Assembly: GCF_019104745.1 (NCBI RefSeq)
Contig: NZ_JAHRWL010000001.1
Location: 434,001-498,000 of the forward strand
Length of the DNA stretch: 64,000 bases
Reading direction: 5' to 3'
DNA from: Thalassococcus arenae
GTDB lineage: Bacteria; Pseudomonadota; Alphaproteobacteria; Rhodobacterales; Rhodobacteraceae
The position numbers and the translations under genes are program-made. The notes beneath the pieces were generated by a model that was given only the letters and a program-made list of their open reading frames with translations, did not search any database and had not been told where the DNA came from. This document shows, piece after piece, positions 16,952-25,719 of this stretch; the stretch's first letter is position 1; the number at the start of each line of letters is the position of its first letter.

Positions 16952-17587
16952 ATGCGAATCTTGGTGATCGGGGCAAGCCGCGGCATCGGCCGCGCCTGCG
17001 TGGCGGCGGGGCAAGGGGCCGGGCACACCATGCGGGCACTCGCGCGTTCCGCCGGTGACATGGCCCCCGAACCGGGGCTCGAACCCTGGCCCGGCGACGC
17101 CACCGACGCCACCGACCTCGAACCGGCGCTTGCGGATTGCGACGCGGTTCTGATGACGCTGGGCATCCGCGAAAGCGTTTCCATGCTGTGGAAACCCGTG
17201 ACGCTGTTTTCCCGCGCGACCGAAGCACTGGTGCCGCTGATGGAACGCCAGGGGCCGCGCCGTCTGGTCTGCGTCACCGGCATCGGCGCGGGCAATTCCG
17301 TCTCGGCCCTCAGCACACCCGAACGCGCCCTCCAACGCCTGGTCCTGGGCGAGCCCTACAAGGACAAGACCCGGCAAGAGGACATCATCCGCGCTTCGTC
17401 GCTCGACTGGACATTGCTGCGCCCGACGATCCTGACCAACGGGCGGCGCAGCGGCGCCTACCGGGTGCTGCGCGAACCGCGTCTGTGGCGGATGGGTCTG
17501 ATCTCGCGCGCCGATGTCGCCGACTGCGCGATCCGCGCGCTGGACGATCCCGCGATGATCGGCGCCGACCCGGTCGTGACCCGCTAG
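16952..17587 (+). CDS. NAD(P)-binding Rossmann protein (atypical SDR, NAD(P)H-binding family)
   Basis: This is a 211-residue single-domain oxidoreductase-like protein. The N-terminal MRILVIGASRGIGRACV is a glycine-rich dinucleotide motif. DCDAVLMTLG and RLVCVTGIGAGNS are the usual later strands of the atypical short-chain dehydrogenases that resemble biliverdin reductase B and NmrA. DWTLLRPTILTNG is the common family motif near the substrate pocket. There is no classical YxxxK pair. It diverges from lolC/E. The substrate is unknown; a redox or sensor role is possible. Confidence 0.8.
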   Translation: MRILVIGASRGIGRACVAAGQGAGHTMRALARSAGDMAPEPGLEPWPGDATDATDLEPALADCDAVLMTLGIRESVSMLWKPVTLFSRATEALVPLMERQGPRRLVCVTGIGAGNSVSALSTPERALQRLVLGEPYKDKTRQEDIIRASSLDWTLLRPTILTNGRRSGAYRVLREPRLWRMGLISRADVADCAIRALDDPAMIGADPVVTR

Positions 17588-17635
17588 GGCACCGCACCGC
17601 TTGGGCGCGAGGGCGCGCGGTGCTAAACCAGCGGC

Positions 17636-17857
17636 ATGGAGTTCCTCTCGATCCTCTTCGCCCTTGTCATGCTCGGCCTCTTTGCCGCATCGGCGATCCT
17701 GATCGGCTGGCTGACCGGCTGGGGCTGGGGCCTGCTCTTCGCGCTGCTGGTCGGGTTGGTGGGCTGGTGGGCGGCCAGCGGCACGCCGCCGCCCCCGGGC
17801 ACCCCACGCCACGGCACCAACGCCTTTCAACGCTGGGCCTCGCGGCACGAGGATTGA
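17636..17857 (+). CDS. Small two-helix membrane protein
   Basis: This is a 73-residue protein with two hydrophobic segments (residues ~3-25 and ~29-47) followed by a short proline-rich polar tail (PPPPGTPRHGTN). No family is recognised. It begins 48 bases after the Rossmann gene and could share its transcript. The start is an ATG without a strong ribosome site. The regular membrane topology argues for a real gene. Confidence 0.5.
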   Translation: MEFLSILFALVMLGLFAASAILIGWLTGWGWGLLFALLVGLVGWWAASGTPPPPGTPRHGTNAFQRWASRHED

Positions 17858-17859
17858 TC

Positions 17860-17946
17860 TCAGGGCACCACCCGGTCCACCGCCCGCATCGCGCCCAGCG
17901 CCTTGTCATAGACCAGCGTCAGCACGCGCCATTGGCCCAACGATTT
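17860..17946 (-). pseudogene. C-terminal fragment of an unidentified gene
   Basis: On the minus strand an open stretch ends in TGA and encodes a peptide ending RVLTLVYDKALGAM then RAVDRVVP. It looks like the end of a real protein, with normal codon use for this genome, but the frame has no matching upstream part. Beyond about 17946 the sequence turns into repeat-rich, non-coding DNA. I infer a truncated gene left by a rearrangement. The family is not recognised. Confidence 0.35.
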
Positions 17947-18895
17947 TGCCCTGCCCTCAGGTCCGGACCCAACGCGGCGTGTTGTCCAAAACCCGCATCG
18001 AACGCGGAGCGGACGTTTGAGCGACGCACCATGCCCGGGGGAACAGCCGCTCTAGCGGCCCCCCGGGCAGCGGATGGCCGCCCCCACGGCCAGCCGCTTC
18101 GGTGACGCTGGCGCGGGGATCGAGGTCGTCCAGACCTGGCTAGGATAAAGCGAAGACCACGATTGCCGGGGCGGCAGGCCGCGGCCATCCTTTGCCCTTC
18201 GCTCTGCAAGGCCGAACGTCCGCTTTGTCCGCCAAGCCGACCCTGAATGCATTCGGGAGACCCACATGGCCGACATAAAGCGTCAGATGTCCGGTTCGAG
18301 CCCTTGGCGGACACCGTGCCTGCGCGGAATCAAGGCCGCAGGCCGCCGCGCATCGCCGGGCCGCCCCCACGGCACGGCGATTTGGCGACACGGGCGCAAG
18401 GCTCGGCCGTTGTCCGGACTTGGTTGCCATAAAGCGCCCAATCCCGGCAATCGATCGCCGCACCGCGGCCCGGCAACACGCGGCTTGTCACGGTGACGAT
18501 GAACGTCCCCTTCGTCCGCATACCAGCCCAATCAACCGATCGCCGGCATCGGGCGCCGCCCGGCCGCGCGACGCCCGACTTGCCGGATGTTTTTCCGTTC
18601 CAACGAAGAAAAACTCCGCTCATTTCCGGACCTTTCCACGCGGCGCGCCACGCCGCCGGACCGCGCCGACCAATCCGTCCCGAAATCGCGCCGAATCGGA
18701 CGGATTGCTGCCAGCGGCCCCGCAACCCGCCCCGTCGCGACCCCACCAATCCGTCCCGAAACCGCGCGTTTCAGGACGGATCGCCGGGCGCGACTCGGCC
18801 CGTGCGCCCGGGTTGACGCCCCGCGCGCCCCGTTACCCTGCCCCTTGCGCGCCGCCGCCACTTGCGCGCCGCCGCCACTTGCCGAATATGCCAGC
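17947..18895. other. Gene-poor, repeat-rich stretch (about 0.95 kb)
   Basis: No frame here has a credible product on either strand; the open frames are Arg/Pro/Ala-rich mirror images. The stretch contains several repeats: GCGGACGTT (near 18010) and its inverse AACGTCCGC (near 18211); two direct copies of CCAATCCGTCCCGAAA (near 18669 and 18746), each followed by a facing GGACGGAT; and a 17-base tandem repeat of CGCGCCGCCGCCACTTG just before the aminotransferase start. It resembles the repetitive intergenic blocks that are often mis-called as short genes in Rhodobacteraceae. Confidence 0.5.
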
Positions 18896-20008
18896 ATGAC
18901 ACACGGCCCCCGCTACCCCGCTCTCATCGCGTCCCTGCCCGAAACCGTGCCCTTCGTCGGCCCCGAAGTGCAGGAACGCAGCCGCGGCGCGCCCTTCGTG
19001 GCCAGGCTCGGCGCCAATGAAAGCGTCTTCGGCCCTTCGCCCGGGGCACTTGCGGCGATGCGCGCCGAAGCCGCCGAGATCTGGAAATACGCCGATCCCA
19101 CGGGCCATGATCTCAAGGCCGCCCTGGCCGCGAAACTGGGCTGCACACCCGAAAATATCGTTGTAGGAGAAGGGATTGACGGCCTGCTTGGCTATCTCGT
19201 CCGGTTGCTTGTGGCACCCGGCGATGCGGTCGTCACCTCGGACGGCGCCTATCCCACCTTCAACTACCACGTGGCCGGTTACGGCGGCGTGCTGCACAAG
19301 GTGCCCTATGCGGGCGATGCCGAAGACCTGCCCGCGCTGATCGCCAAGGCGACCCAGGTCGATGCCAAGCTGATCTACTTCGCCAATCCCGACAACCCGA
19401 TGGGGTCCTGGTGCGACGGCGCGGCCATCGTCGCCGCACTCGATGCCCTGCCCCAAGGCACCCTGCTGGCCCTCGACGAGGCCTATATCGAGTTTGCACC
19501 CACTGGCACGACACCAGATCTTGCGTTCGACGACCCCCGCCTGATCCGGCTGCGCACCTTTTCCAAGGGCTACGGCATGGCCGGCGCACGGGTCGGCTAC
19601 GGCCTTGGCGCGCCCGCGCTCATCCGCGCCTTCGACAAGATCCGCAACCATTTCGGGATGAACCGTGCCGCCGTCGCCGGCGCCGTCGCGGCGCTGTCCG
19701 ACGATGCTTTTCTGGCGGATGTCGTGCAAAGGGTGACCGACGCCAAGACCCGCATCGCAGCCATCGCCCGCGACAACGGCCTGACCCCCCTGCCCTCGGC
19801 CACCAATTTCGTGACGATCGATTGCGGCAGGGATGGCGCCTTCGCCAAGGCCGTGCTGAACGCGCTGATTTCGCAGGGAATTTTCGTGCGCATGCCCTTC
19901 GTCGCCCCGCAGGATCGCTGCATCCGCATCAGCGCGGGCCTGCCCGCCGACCTCGACGCGCTCGCCGTGGCCCTGCCCAAGGCCCTGAAAACCGCCCGCG
20001 GCACCTAG
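18896..20008 (+). CDS. PLP-dependent aminotransferase, histidinol-phosphate aminotransferase-like
   Basis: This is a 370-residue class I/II aminotransferase of the HisC type. GANESVFGPSPGALAAM (substrate-binding N-terminal motif), YFANPDNPMGSW (PLP ring contact), LALDEAYIEF (PLP aspartate and tyrosine) and RTFSKGYGMAGARVGYG (Schiff-base lysine) are all in place, as is a late RISAGLP arginine. The start at 18896 gives the normal family length; in-frame ATGs farther upstream lie in the repeat-rich stretch. No his genes are nearby, so the true substrate may be another amino acid or phosphate ester rather than histidinol phosphate. Confidence 0.85.
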   Translation: MTHGPRYPALIASLPETVPFVGPEVQERSRGAPFVARLGANESVFGPSPGALAAMRAEAAEIWKYADPTGHDLKAALAAKLGCTPENIVVGEGIDGLLGYLVRLLVAPGDAVVTSDGAYPTFNYHVAGYGGVLHKVPYAGDAEDLPALIAKATQVDAKLIYFANPDNPMGSWCDGAAIVAALDALPQGTLLALDEAYIEFAPTGTTPDLAFDDPRLIRLRTFSKGYGMAGARVGYGLGAPALIRAFDKIRNHFGMNRAAVAGAVAALSDDAFLADVVQRVTDAKTRIAAIARDNGLTPLPSATNFVTIDCGRDGAFAKAVLNALISQGIFVRMPFVAPQDRCIRISAGLPADLDALAVALPKALKTARGT

Positions 20009-20113
20009 CACCGGCCGCCCGGTTCACCAATAATTCACCACACCTGCGCGATCTTCGCGTGACAGGCCGGCGCGTCGGGTTATCCTGTTCCGCGATCCGA
20101 CCAAAGGTGAACC

Positions 20114-20320
20114 ATGCAGGACCACCATCCGCAATCGGCGCCCGATTATACCAACGCCGCCCTGGTGATGCTTTTCGTGAATCTGCTTTGGGTATTCGCG
20201 CTCATCCTGGCGCTTTTCGGATTCCTGGCCCTGATTTCCGTGGGCTATGCCCTGAACTGGCTGATCACCCGGTTCGCCCGTCACAAGGCGCGCAACTCCG
20301 TCGGTTTCGACGGCGCCTGA
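20114..20320 (+). CDS. Small single-pass or hairpin membrane protein
   Basis: This is a 68-residue protein. A polar N-terminus (QDHHPQSAPDY) is followed by a long hydrophobic stretch (residues ~14-52) that could make two helices, then a basic tail (RFARHKARN). The start ATG follows AAAGGTG. The 3' end overlaps the end of the convergent aminotransferase by 40 bases. No known family. The clear topology and ribosome site support a real gene. Confidence 0.55.
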   Translation: MQDHHPQSAPDYTNAALVMLFVNLLWVFALILALFGFLALISVGYALNWLITRFARHKARNSVGFDGA

Positions 20321-21516
20321 ACGGCCTCGGCCACCACCTGCGTTGCCGCCGTCACGCCGCCCCGCCGGTGCGGAATGCCCAGCGATGCCAGCCCCGCCTC
20401 GACCGTGGCCAGCATCCCCAGAACCATATGCGCATTCACGTGGCCCATATGACCGAACCGGAAGAACCCTGTGCCCTTGGGGTCGTCCGGTTCCGACATG
20501 CCCAGCCCGATGCCCAGCGTGACCCCGGCCTGCCGGTCGGTCCAGTCGCGCAAAGCGGCGCCCCAAGGCGCGCCCAGCCGCAACGCCGTCACCGCGTGGC
20601 TGCGATGGGCCGGATCGGCCACGTTCAGCGACAGCGGCCCCTCTGCCGCCCAGACATCGCAGGCCGCCCAGATCGCCCGCGCCAGCACGGCGTGGCGCTG
20701 CCAGATCGCCTCGATCCCTTCCTCGCGGATCATGTCCAGCGCGGCGCGCAGGCCGTACAGGTGATGCGTCGGCGCGGTGCCGCCGAAATACTGGTAGAAC
20801 ATCTCGGGTTCGGCGCGCGGCGCCCAGTCCCAATACTTGCTGACCCGCGCCAGCCCGGCCCGCGCCTGCGCCGCCTTGTCGCTGAAGAACACGAACGCCA
20901 TGCCCGGCGGCACCATCAGCCCCTTCTGCGAACCGGTGACCATCACGTCGACGCCCCAGGCATCCATCTCGAACCTGTCGCAACCCAGCGAGGCGATGCA
21001 ATCGGCCATCAGCAGCGCCGGGTGACCGGTGTCATCCAGCGCCGCCCGCAACGCCGCGATATCACTGCGCACGGAACTGGAGGTATCCACGTGCACGGCC
21101 AGAACCGCCTTGATTTCATGGGCGGAATCGGCGCGCAGCGCCTCGGCCACGCGACCCGCGTCGATGGGCGCCTTGCGGCCGAAATCCAGCACCTGCGCAG
21201 CGATTCCCATGCCCTGCGCCATCTCGGCCCAGCCGTGACCGAACCGCCCGGTGGCCGGCACCAGCACTGTGTCACCCGGCGCGACGGTGTTGGCCAGCGC
21301 CGCCTCCCAGGCGCCGTGACCATTGGCGATATACATCGCCACGTGGCCTTCGGTGCGGGCGACGTATTTCAGATCGCGCACCAGGCCCGGCACCATGTCC
21401 ACCAGTTCGCCCTCGTAGATATTGGGCGCGCCGCGGTGCATGGCGCGCAGGACGGCTTCGGGCATGACCGAGGGGCCGGGAATGGCAAGATAGGAACGGC
21501 CTTTGGCAAGCGACAT
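20281..21516 (-). CDS. Class V PLP aminotransferase (serine/alanine-glyoxylate aminotransferase-like)
   Basis: This is a 411-residue enzyme likely to move amino groups between serine or alanine and glyoxylate or a related keto acid. Family features are the N-terminal IPGPSVMPEAVLRAMHR, the substrate segment NGHGAWEAALANT, DTSSSVRSDI, the PLP aspartate in LMADCIASLG and the Schiff-base lysine in VTGSQKGLMVPPGM. YQYFGGTAPTHHLYGL and FRFGHMGHVN are further family blocks. The ATG at 21516 has AGGAG upstream. Longer in-frame starts would cross into the neighbouring phosphatase on the other strand. Confidence 0.85.
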   Translation of the reverse strand: MSLAKGRSYLAIPGPSVMPEAVLRAMHRGAPNIYEGELVDMVPGLVRDLKYVARTEGHVAMYIANGHGAWEAALANTVAPGDTVLVPATGRFGHGWAEMAQGMGIAAQVLDFGRKAPIDAGRVAEALRADSAHEIKAVLAVHVDTSSSVRSDIAALRAALDDTGHPALLMADCIASLGCDRFEMDAWGVDVMVTGSQKGLMVPPGMAFVFFSDKAAQARAGLARVSKYWDWAPRAEPEMFYQYFGGTAPTHHLYGLRAALDMIREEGIEAIWQRHAVLARAIWAACDVWAAEGPLSLNVADPAHRSHAVTALRLGAPWGAALRDWTDRQAGVTLGIGLGMSEPDDPKGTGFFRFGHMGHVNAHMVLGMLATVEAGLASLGIPHRRGGVTAATQVVAEAVQAPSKPTELRAL

Positions 21517-21648
21517 GGAGGCTCCTGGGAACTGGCCCTTGAAATCCGGGGGCGAAGCCCAACCTAACCGCCGGTCGCGCGGCGTCAATCGGGGCCGCGC
21601 TTGCCAGTCCCGCCACGCGCCGCTAGACCGCTGCGGAAGGTATGGATC

Positions 21649-22380
21649 ATGGAACGGATGCTGGGACGTCTCTGGACCAAGGTGGAACGGGCTGAACGCC
21701 GGTTGCGGCGTTCCTTCGGCATGGACATCACAGATCCCGCCGCCCGCCGCTGGTCGGCGCTGCATTACCACATCTTCGACCATGCCTTCCTGCGCGTCTT
21801 CTGGACCAATTTCTGGCCCGTGGCCCCCGGTGTGTGGCGCTCGAACCAGCCGACGCATCGCAGGTTCGAGAAATACGCGGCCATGGGGATCAAGACGGTG
21901 ATCAACCTGCGCGGCGAGGACAAGCGCGCCCATTACCTGTTCGAAAAGGAAAGCTGCGACGCGCTTGGCCTGACCCTGGTCAACGCCAAGCTCTGGGCGC
22001 GCGAAGCCGCACCGCGGCGCCGCATCGAGGCGGTCATAGACGCGCTGCGCGCGGCCGAACGGCCGATGATGTTCCACTGCAAATCGGGCGCAGACCGCGC
22101 CGGTTTCGTCGCCGCGATGTACCAGATGATCTTCGAAGGCGTCAGCGTCGACGAAGCGCGCAAGCAGCTGGGCCTGAAATACATCCACCTCGATTTCACC
22201 AAGACCGGCGTGCAGGACTACGTGCTCGATGTCTACGAGGCGCGCCTGGTCAAGGGCGATATCGGCTTCGAGGACTGGATCCGCACCGAATACCGCGCGT
22301 CCGAAATCCAGGAAGGCTGGGACAAACGCCGCCCGGCGCTGGAAACGGCCGAGGCGCTGATCCGGCGGGCGCAGGCGTGA
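21649..22380 (+). CDS. Dual-specificity/tyrosine-phosphatase-like protein
   Basis: This is a 243-residue protein with the phosphatase signature HCKSGADRAG (C144 and R150 in the CX5R loop) and the upstream strand-helix WRSNQPTHRRFEKYAAMGIKTVINLRGE that holds the usual general-acid region. The start at 21649 follows GGAAGG; another in-frame start 48 bases upstream is less likely. The last codons overlap the start of the ABC transporter (GTGA), so the two proteins are made together. This linkage suggests that the phosphatase acts on a lipid or sugar-phosphate handled by the exporter, or regulates it. That is inference only. Confidence 0.8.
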   Translation: MERMLGRLWTKVERAERRLRRSFGMDITDPAARRWSALHYHIFDHAFLRVFWTNFWPVAPGVWRSNQPTHRRFEKYAAMGIKTVINLRGEDKRAHYLFEKESCDALGLTLVNAKLWAREAAPRRRIEAVIDALRAAERPMMFHCKSGADRAGFVAAMYQMIFEGVSVDEARKQLGLKYIHLDFTKTGVQDYVLDVYEARLVKGDIGFEDWIRTEYRASEIQEGWDKRRPALETAEALIRRAQA

Positions 22381-24128
22381 AACGGCGCAGCAAGGCCCCG
22401 CCGCAGCGGCTTTTCCTGTGGATCTGGCGCAATTACCTGACCCGCTACCGCGGCCTGATGGGCGTCGCGATCGTCTTCATGGCGATCGAAGGGGCGATGT
22501 TCGGTCTGCTCAGCTACATGATGAAACCGATGTTCGACGATGTCTTCGTCGGCGGCAATCGCGATGCGCTGACCTGGGTCGGCTTTGCGGTGCTGGGCAT
22601 CTTCCTGACCCGCGCCGCCGCCAGCATCCTGCAAAAGGTGCTTCTGACCCGGATCTCGCAAATGACCATGGGCGATATCCGCAAGGATTTGCTGGCCCAT
22701 GTGATGCGGCTGGACCTGAGCTTTCACCAGAAACACGGGCCGGGCTACCTGATCCAGCGGGTCGAGGGCGATGTCGGCGCCATCGGCAAGGTCTGGTCGA
22801 CGATCATCACCGGCGCGGGGCGCGACGTGGTGGCGCTGCTGTCGCTGCTGACCGTGGCGCTCAGCATCGACGTCTTGTGGACGCTGGTGGCGCTGGTGGG
22901 CGCACCCCTGCTGGTCTGGCCGGTGATGCGCGCGCAGCGCTTCGTGCGCGGCAATGCACGGCTGGCGCGCGACCTTGCGGCGCGGCTGTCGACCCGCCTG
23001 AACGAGGTGTTCCACGGCATCGTGCCGGTCAAGCTGAACGCGCTGGAAAACCACCAGCACGCGCAATACGGCGCCCTGACCCGCGACCGTATCCGGATCG
23101 AGACGCGGTCGAGCTTCGGACAGGCCACTCTGCCCGGCCTGATCGATGTCATGTCCGGCATCGGTTTCGTCGGCGTGCTGTTCTACGGCGGGTCCGAGAT
23201 CCTGGATGGCGAAAAGACCGTCGGCGATTTCATGGCTTTCTTCACCGCCATCGGACTGGCTTTCGAACCGCTGCGGCGGTTGGGCGCGCTCAGCGGCGTC
23301 TGGCAGGTGGCCGCGGCCAGCATCGAACGGATCCGCGAGATGCTGGAAACCGAGCCGGAATTGCGCGATCCGGCCCGGCCCAAACCCGCTCCGACCGGTG
23401 TGCCGGGCGTCCGGCTCAGCGATGTCCACCTGTCCTACGGCGAGTCGGCGGTCCTGCAAGGCCTGTCCCTGGTCGCCGAGCCGGGCAAGACGACGGCGCT
23501 GGTGGGCGCCTCGGGGGCGGGCAAGTCGACGGTCTTCAACCTGCTGACCCGCCTGGTCGATCCGCAATCGGGATCGGTGGAAATCGGCGGCGTGCCGGTG
23601 GCCGACATGCGCCTGCACGACCTGCGCGGGCTGATCTCGGTCGTCACACAGGACGCGACGCTGTTCGACGAAACATTGCGCGACAACATCGTGCTGGGCC
23701 GCGCGGTGGACGAGGACCGCCTGCAAGCGGCGCTGGACGCGGCCCATGTCAGCGATTTCCTGCCGCGTCTCGACGGTGGACTGGACGCCCGTGTGGGGCC
23801 GCGCGGATCGAACCTGTCGGGCGGTCAGCGCCAGCGCGTGGCGATCGCCCGGGCGCTGCTGCGCGATACGCCGATCCTGCTGCTGGACGAGGCGACCAGC
23901 GCCTTGGACGCGCAGTCCGAAGCGGTCGTGCAGGACGCGCTGGAACGGCTGTCGGTCGGGCGCACGACGATCGTCATCGCGCACCGGCTGTCGACGGTGC
24001 GCAACGCCGACAGGATCGTGGTAATGGCGCAGGGCCGTGTCGTCGACGAAGGCACGCATGACGCGCTGATGGCGCGCGGCGGGGCCTATGCCGAGCTCTA
24101 CGCCTTGCAGTTCCAGAACGGCGGATGA
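22377..24128 (+). CDS. ABC exporter, permease and ATPase fused (MsbA-like)
   Basis: This is a 583-residue half-transporter that starts with GTG overlapping the phosphatase stop. The N-terminal ~320 residues have six membrane helices of the type I exporter fold. The C-terminal ATPase has Walker A (GASGAGKST), Q-loop (SVVTQDATLFDETLRDNI), signature LSGGQRQRVAIARALL, Walker B (ILLLDEATSALD) and the switch histidine (IVIAHRLST). It should form a homodimer in the inner membrane. Similarity to MsbA-type lipid flippases is general; the cargo is not determined. Confidence 0.92.
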   Translation: MKRRSKAPPQRLFLWIWRNYLTRYRGLMGVAIVFMAIEGAMFGLLSYMMKPMFDDVFVGGNRDALTWVGFAVLGIFLTRAAASILQKVLLTRISQMTMGDIRKDLLAHVMRLDLSFHQKHGPGYLIQRVEGDVGAIGKVWSTIITGAGRDVVALLSLLTVALSIDVLWTLVALVGAPLLVWPVMRAQRFVRGNARLARDLAARLSTRLNEVFHGIVPVKLNALENHQHAQYGALTRDRIRIETRSSFGQATLPGLIDVMSGIGFVGVLFYGGSEILDGEKTVGDFMAFFTAIGLAFEPLRRLGALSGVWQVAAASIERIREMLETEPELRDPARPKPAPTGVPGVRLSDVHLSYGESAVLQGLSLVAEPGKTTALVGASGAGKSTVFNLLTRLVDPQSGSVEIGGVPVADMRLHDLRGLISVVTQDATLFDETLRDNIVLGRAVDEDRLQAALDAAHVSDFLPRLDGGLDARVGPRGSNLSGGQRQRVAIARALLRDTPILLLDEATSALDAQSEAVVQDALERLSVGRTTIVIAHRLSTVRNADRIVVMAQGRVVDEGTHDALMARGGAYAELYALQFQNGG

Positions 24129-24243
24129 CCGGTTTCGCCCCGGCTGCGCCGGGTCGACACGCGCGGGCTGCGCCCGCGCTCAGGGGCGCTGCCCCCTTGG
24201 CCTACGGCCAATTCCCCCGGAGTTTGACCGGCAAGATGAAGGA
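24129..24243. repeat. REP-like intergenic repeat, copy 2
   Basis: Read on the minus strand this gap contains CTTCATCTTGCCG...AAACTCCGGGGG, an inverted repeat TTGGCCGTAGGCCAA, GGGGGCAGCGCCCC, then two more hairpins (GCGCGGGCGCAGCCCGCGC and CCCGGCGCAGCCGGG). The order of the first three pieces equals copy 1 at 7743-7830, while the hairpin stems differ with compensating changes. It separates the convergent ABC transporter and glycosyltransferase genes and could end both transcripts. Confidence 0.6.
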
Positions 24244-24921
24244 TCAGCGGCGATAGGCCCGGGCCAGGATCGCGGGATCCGCGCCCGCCAGGTAGCGCCC
24301 CAGCGTCAACAGGTTGCGGCCGCCGCGTCGGGTCCAGCCCTGCGCCCGGTATTTCTCGGCGCTGGTGATCGCGCGGGCCGCCAGCGGACCAAGCTTGCGG
24401 CCCAGGCGGCGCGCCAAGGCGACATCCTCCATCAGCGGGATGTCCGGGTATCCGCCCACCGCGTCATAGAGCGCGCGGTGGATCAGCAGCCCCTGGTCTC
24501 CGTAGGGCAGATGGAACAGCCGGGACCGCAGGTTGGCCCAGCCTGCAACGAGGCGCGGTGCGAAGCCCGGCACATCGAAGTGCAGGCGGAAGTGGTAGGC
24601 CCCCGGCGCGGCGATGACCGGCAGGACGGCGTCGCTCCAGCCCGGTGCCAGAACCGTGTCGGCATGCAGGAACAGCAGCCAGTCGCCCTGCGCGGCCTCG
24701 GCGCCGCGGCGCAATTGTCCGCCGCGCGAGGGCGGTCCGGTGACCAGCAGTGCCCCGGCCGCCTCGGCCACGCCCTGCGTGCCGTCGACCGACCCGCCAT
24801 CCGAGATCACCAGCTCACGGATCAGTCCAAGGGACAGCCCTTCGCCCAGGGCTGCAAGGCAAGCCGGCAGGTCGCCGGCCGCGTCGACGGTGGGGACGAT
24901 CACGGAAATCGGTGCGCGCAT
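24244..24921 (-). CDS. Glycosyltransferase family 2 protein (TIGR04283-like)
   Basis: This is a 225-residue GT-A fold enzyme. ISVIVPTVDAAGDLPACLAAL is the N-terminal nucleotide-sugar motif, LVISDGGSVDGT the second strand, GDWLLFLHADTVL the metal-binding DxD-equivalent, and PYGDQGLLIHRALYDAVGGYP with LMEDVALARRLG the acceptor-site ED motif. These blocks match the small family sometimes linked to arsenosugar or uncharacterised glycosylation (TIGR04283). It diverges from ygfZ. The acceptor is unknown. Confidence 0.85.
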   Translation of the reverse strand: MRAPISVIVPTVDAAGDLPACLAALGEGLSLGLIRELVISDGGSVDGTQGVAEAAGALLVTGPPSRGGQLRRGAEAAQGDWLLFLHADTVLAPGWSDAVLPVIAAPGAYHFRLHFDVPGFAPRLVAGWANLRSRLFHLPYGDQGLLIHRALYDAVGGYPDIPLMEDVALARRLGRKLGPLAARAITSAEKYRAQGWTRRGGRNLLTLGRYLAGADPAILARAYRR

Positions 24922-24981
24922 GGCCTTGTCCGCTGCTTCACAGGCACCCTATATGGCAGGGAAATCGAGAAGGGAAACAGC

Positions 24982-25719
24982 ATGGCCGAAGCGGATCGCC
25001 ACGTGTTGCGTGTCAGCGGCGCGGAAACGCGGGACTTCCTGCAGGGGCTGGTCACAAACGATGTGCGCAAGCTCGACCACGGGTTGGTCTACGCGGCGTT
25101 GCTGACGCCGCAGGGAAAATATCGCGCCGATTTCTTTCTGGTGCCCGATGGTGACGCGGTGCTGATCGACGTGGCCGCCGGGCTGTCCGACGACCTTGTC
25201 AGGATCCTGTCGATGTACAAGCTGCGCGCCGCTGTCACGATCGAGATGTCGGACCGCGCCGTGACGCGCGGGCTCGGCACGCCGCCCCAAGGCGCCTTTG
25301 CCGACCCCCGCCACCCGTCGCTGGGCTGGCGCGGTTATGACGGGCAACCCGGCGAGGCCGCGGATTGGGACGCGCTGCGCGTCGCGGCCTGCGTGCCGGA
25401 GACCGGGATCGAACTGTCCCCGGACGTCTTCATCCTCGAAGCCGGGTTCGAGCGCCTGAACGGCGTCGACTTCCGCAAGGGCTGCTATGTCGGCCAGGAG
25501 GTGACCGCGCGGATGAAGCACAAGACCGAGCTGCGCAAGGGCTTCGCGCGGGTATCCGTCGACGGTGCCGCCCCGGTCGGCACCGAGATCACCGCCGACG
25601 GCAAACCCGCCGGAACGCTCTTCACCCAGGCAGACGGCGCGGGCATCGCCTATCTGCGGTTTGACCGCACCGGCGGACCGATGCAGGCGGGCGGCGCGAC
25701 GGTGACCTATTCCGGCTGA
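24982..25719 (+). CDS. ygfZ: Folate-binding protein YgfZ/GcvT-like
   Basis: This is a 245-residue cytoplasmic protein needed for assembly or repair of certain iron-sulphur enzymes, with tetrahydrofolate as likely cofactor. The diagnostic motif KGCYVGQE is present, with the conserved cysteine. The N-terminal LQGLVTNDVRKL and AALLTPQGKYRADFF match the family. The ATG at 24982 has AAGGGA nearby and gives the usual length. It ends 13 bases inside the convergent GNAT gene. Confidence 0.93.
   Translation: MAEADRHVLRVSGAETRDFLQGLVTNDVRKLDHGLVYAALLTPQGKYRADFFLVPDGDAVLIDVAAGLSDDLVRILSMYKLRAAVTIEMSDRAVTRGLGTPPQGAFADPRHPSLGWRGYDGQPGEAADWDALRVAACVPETGIELSPDVFILEAGFERLNGVDFRKGCYVGQEVTARMKHKTELRKGFARVSVDGAAPVGTEITADGKPAGTLFTQADGAGIAYLRFDRTGGPMQAGGATVTYSG

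Noticed and set aside
18587-18895. N-terminal extension of the HisC-like aminotransferase
   Set aside because: The extra 103 codons lie in repeat-rich DNA and precede the normal family start.
19411-21567. A 718-codon plus-strand frame running through two aminotransferase genes
   Set aside because: It crosses the end of one real gene and the whole antisense of another, with no recognisable domain.
22233-24059. A 608-codon open frame on the minus strand opposite the ABC exporter
   Set aside because: Low-complexity Arg/Gln/His product; the exporter on the other strand is complete and well defined.
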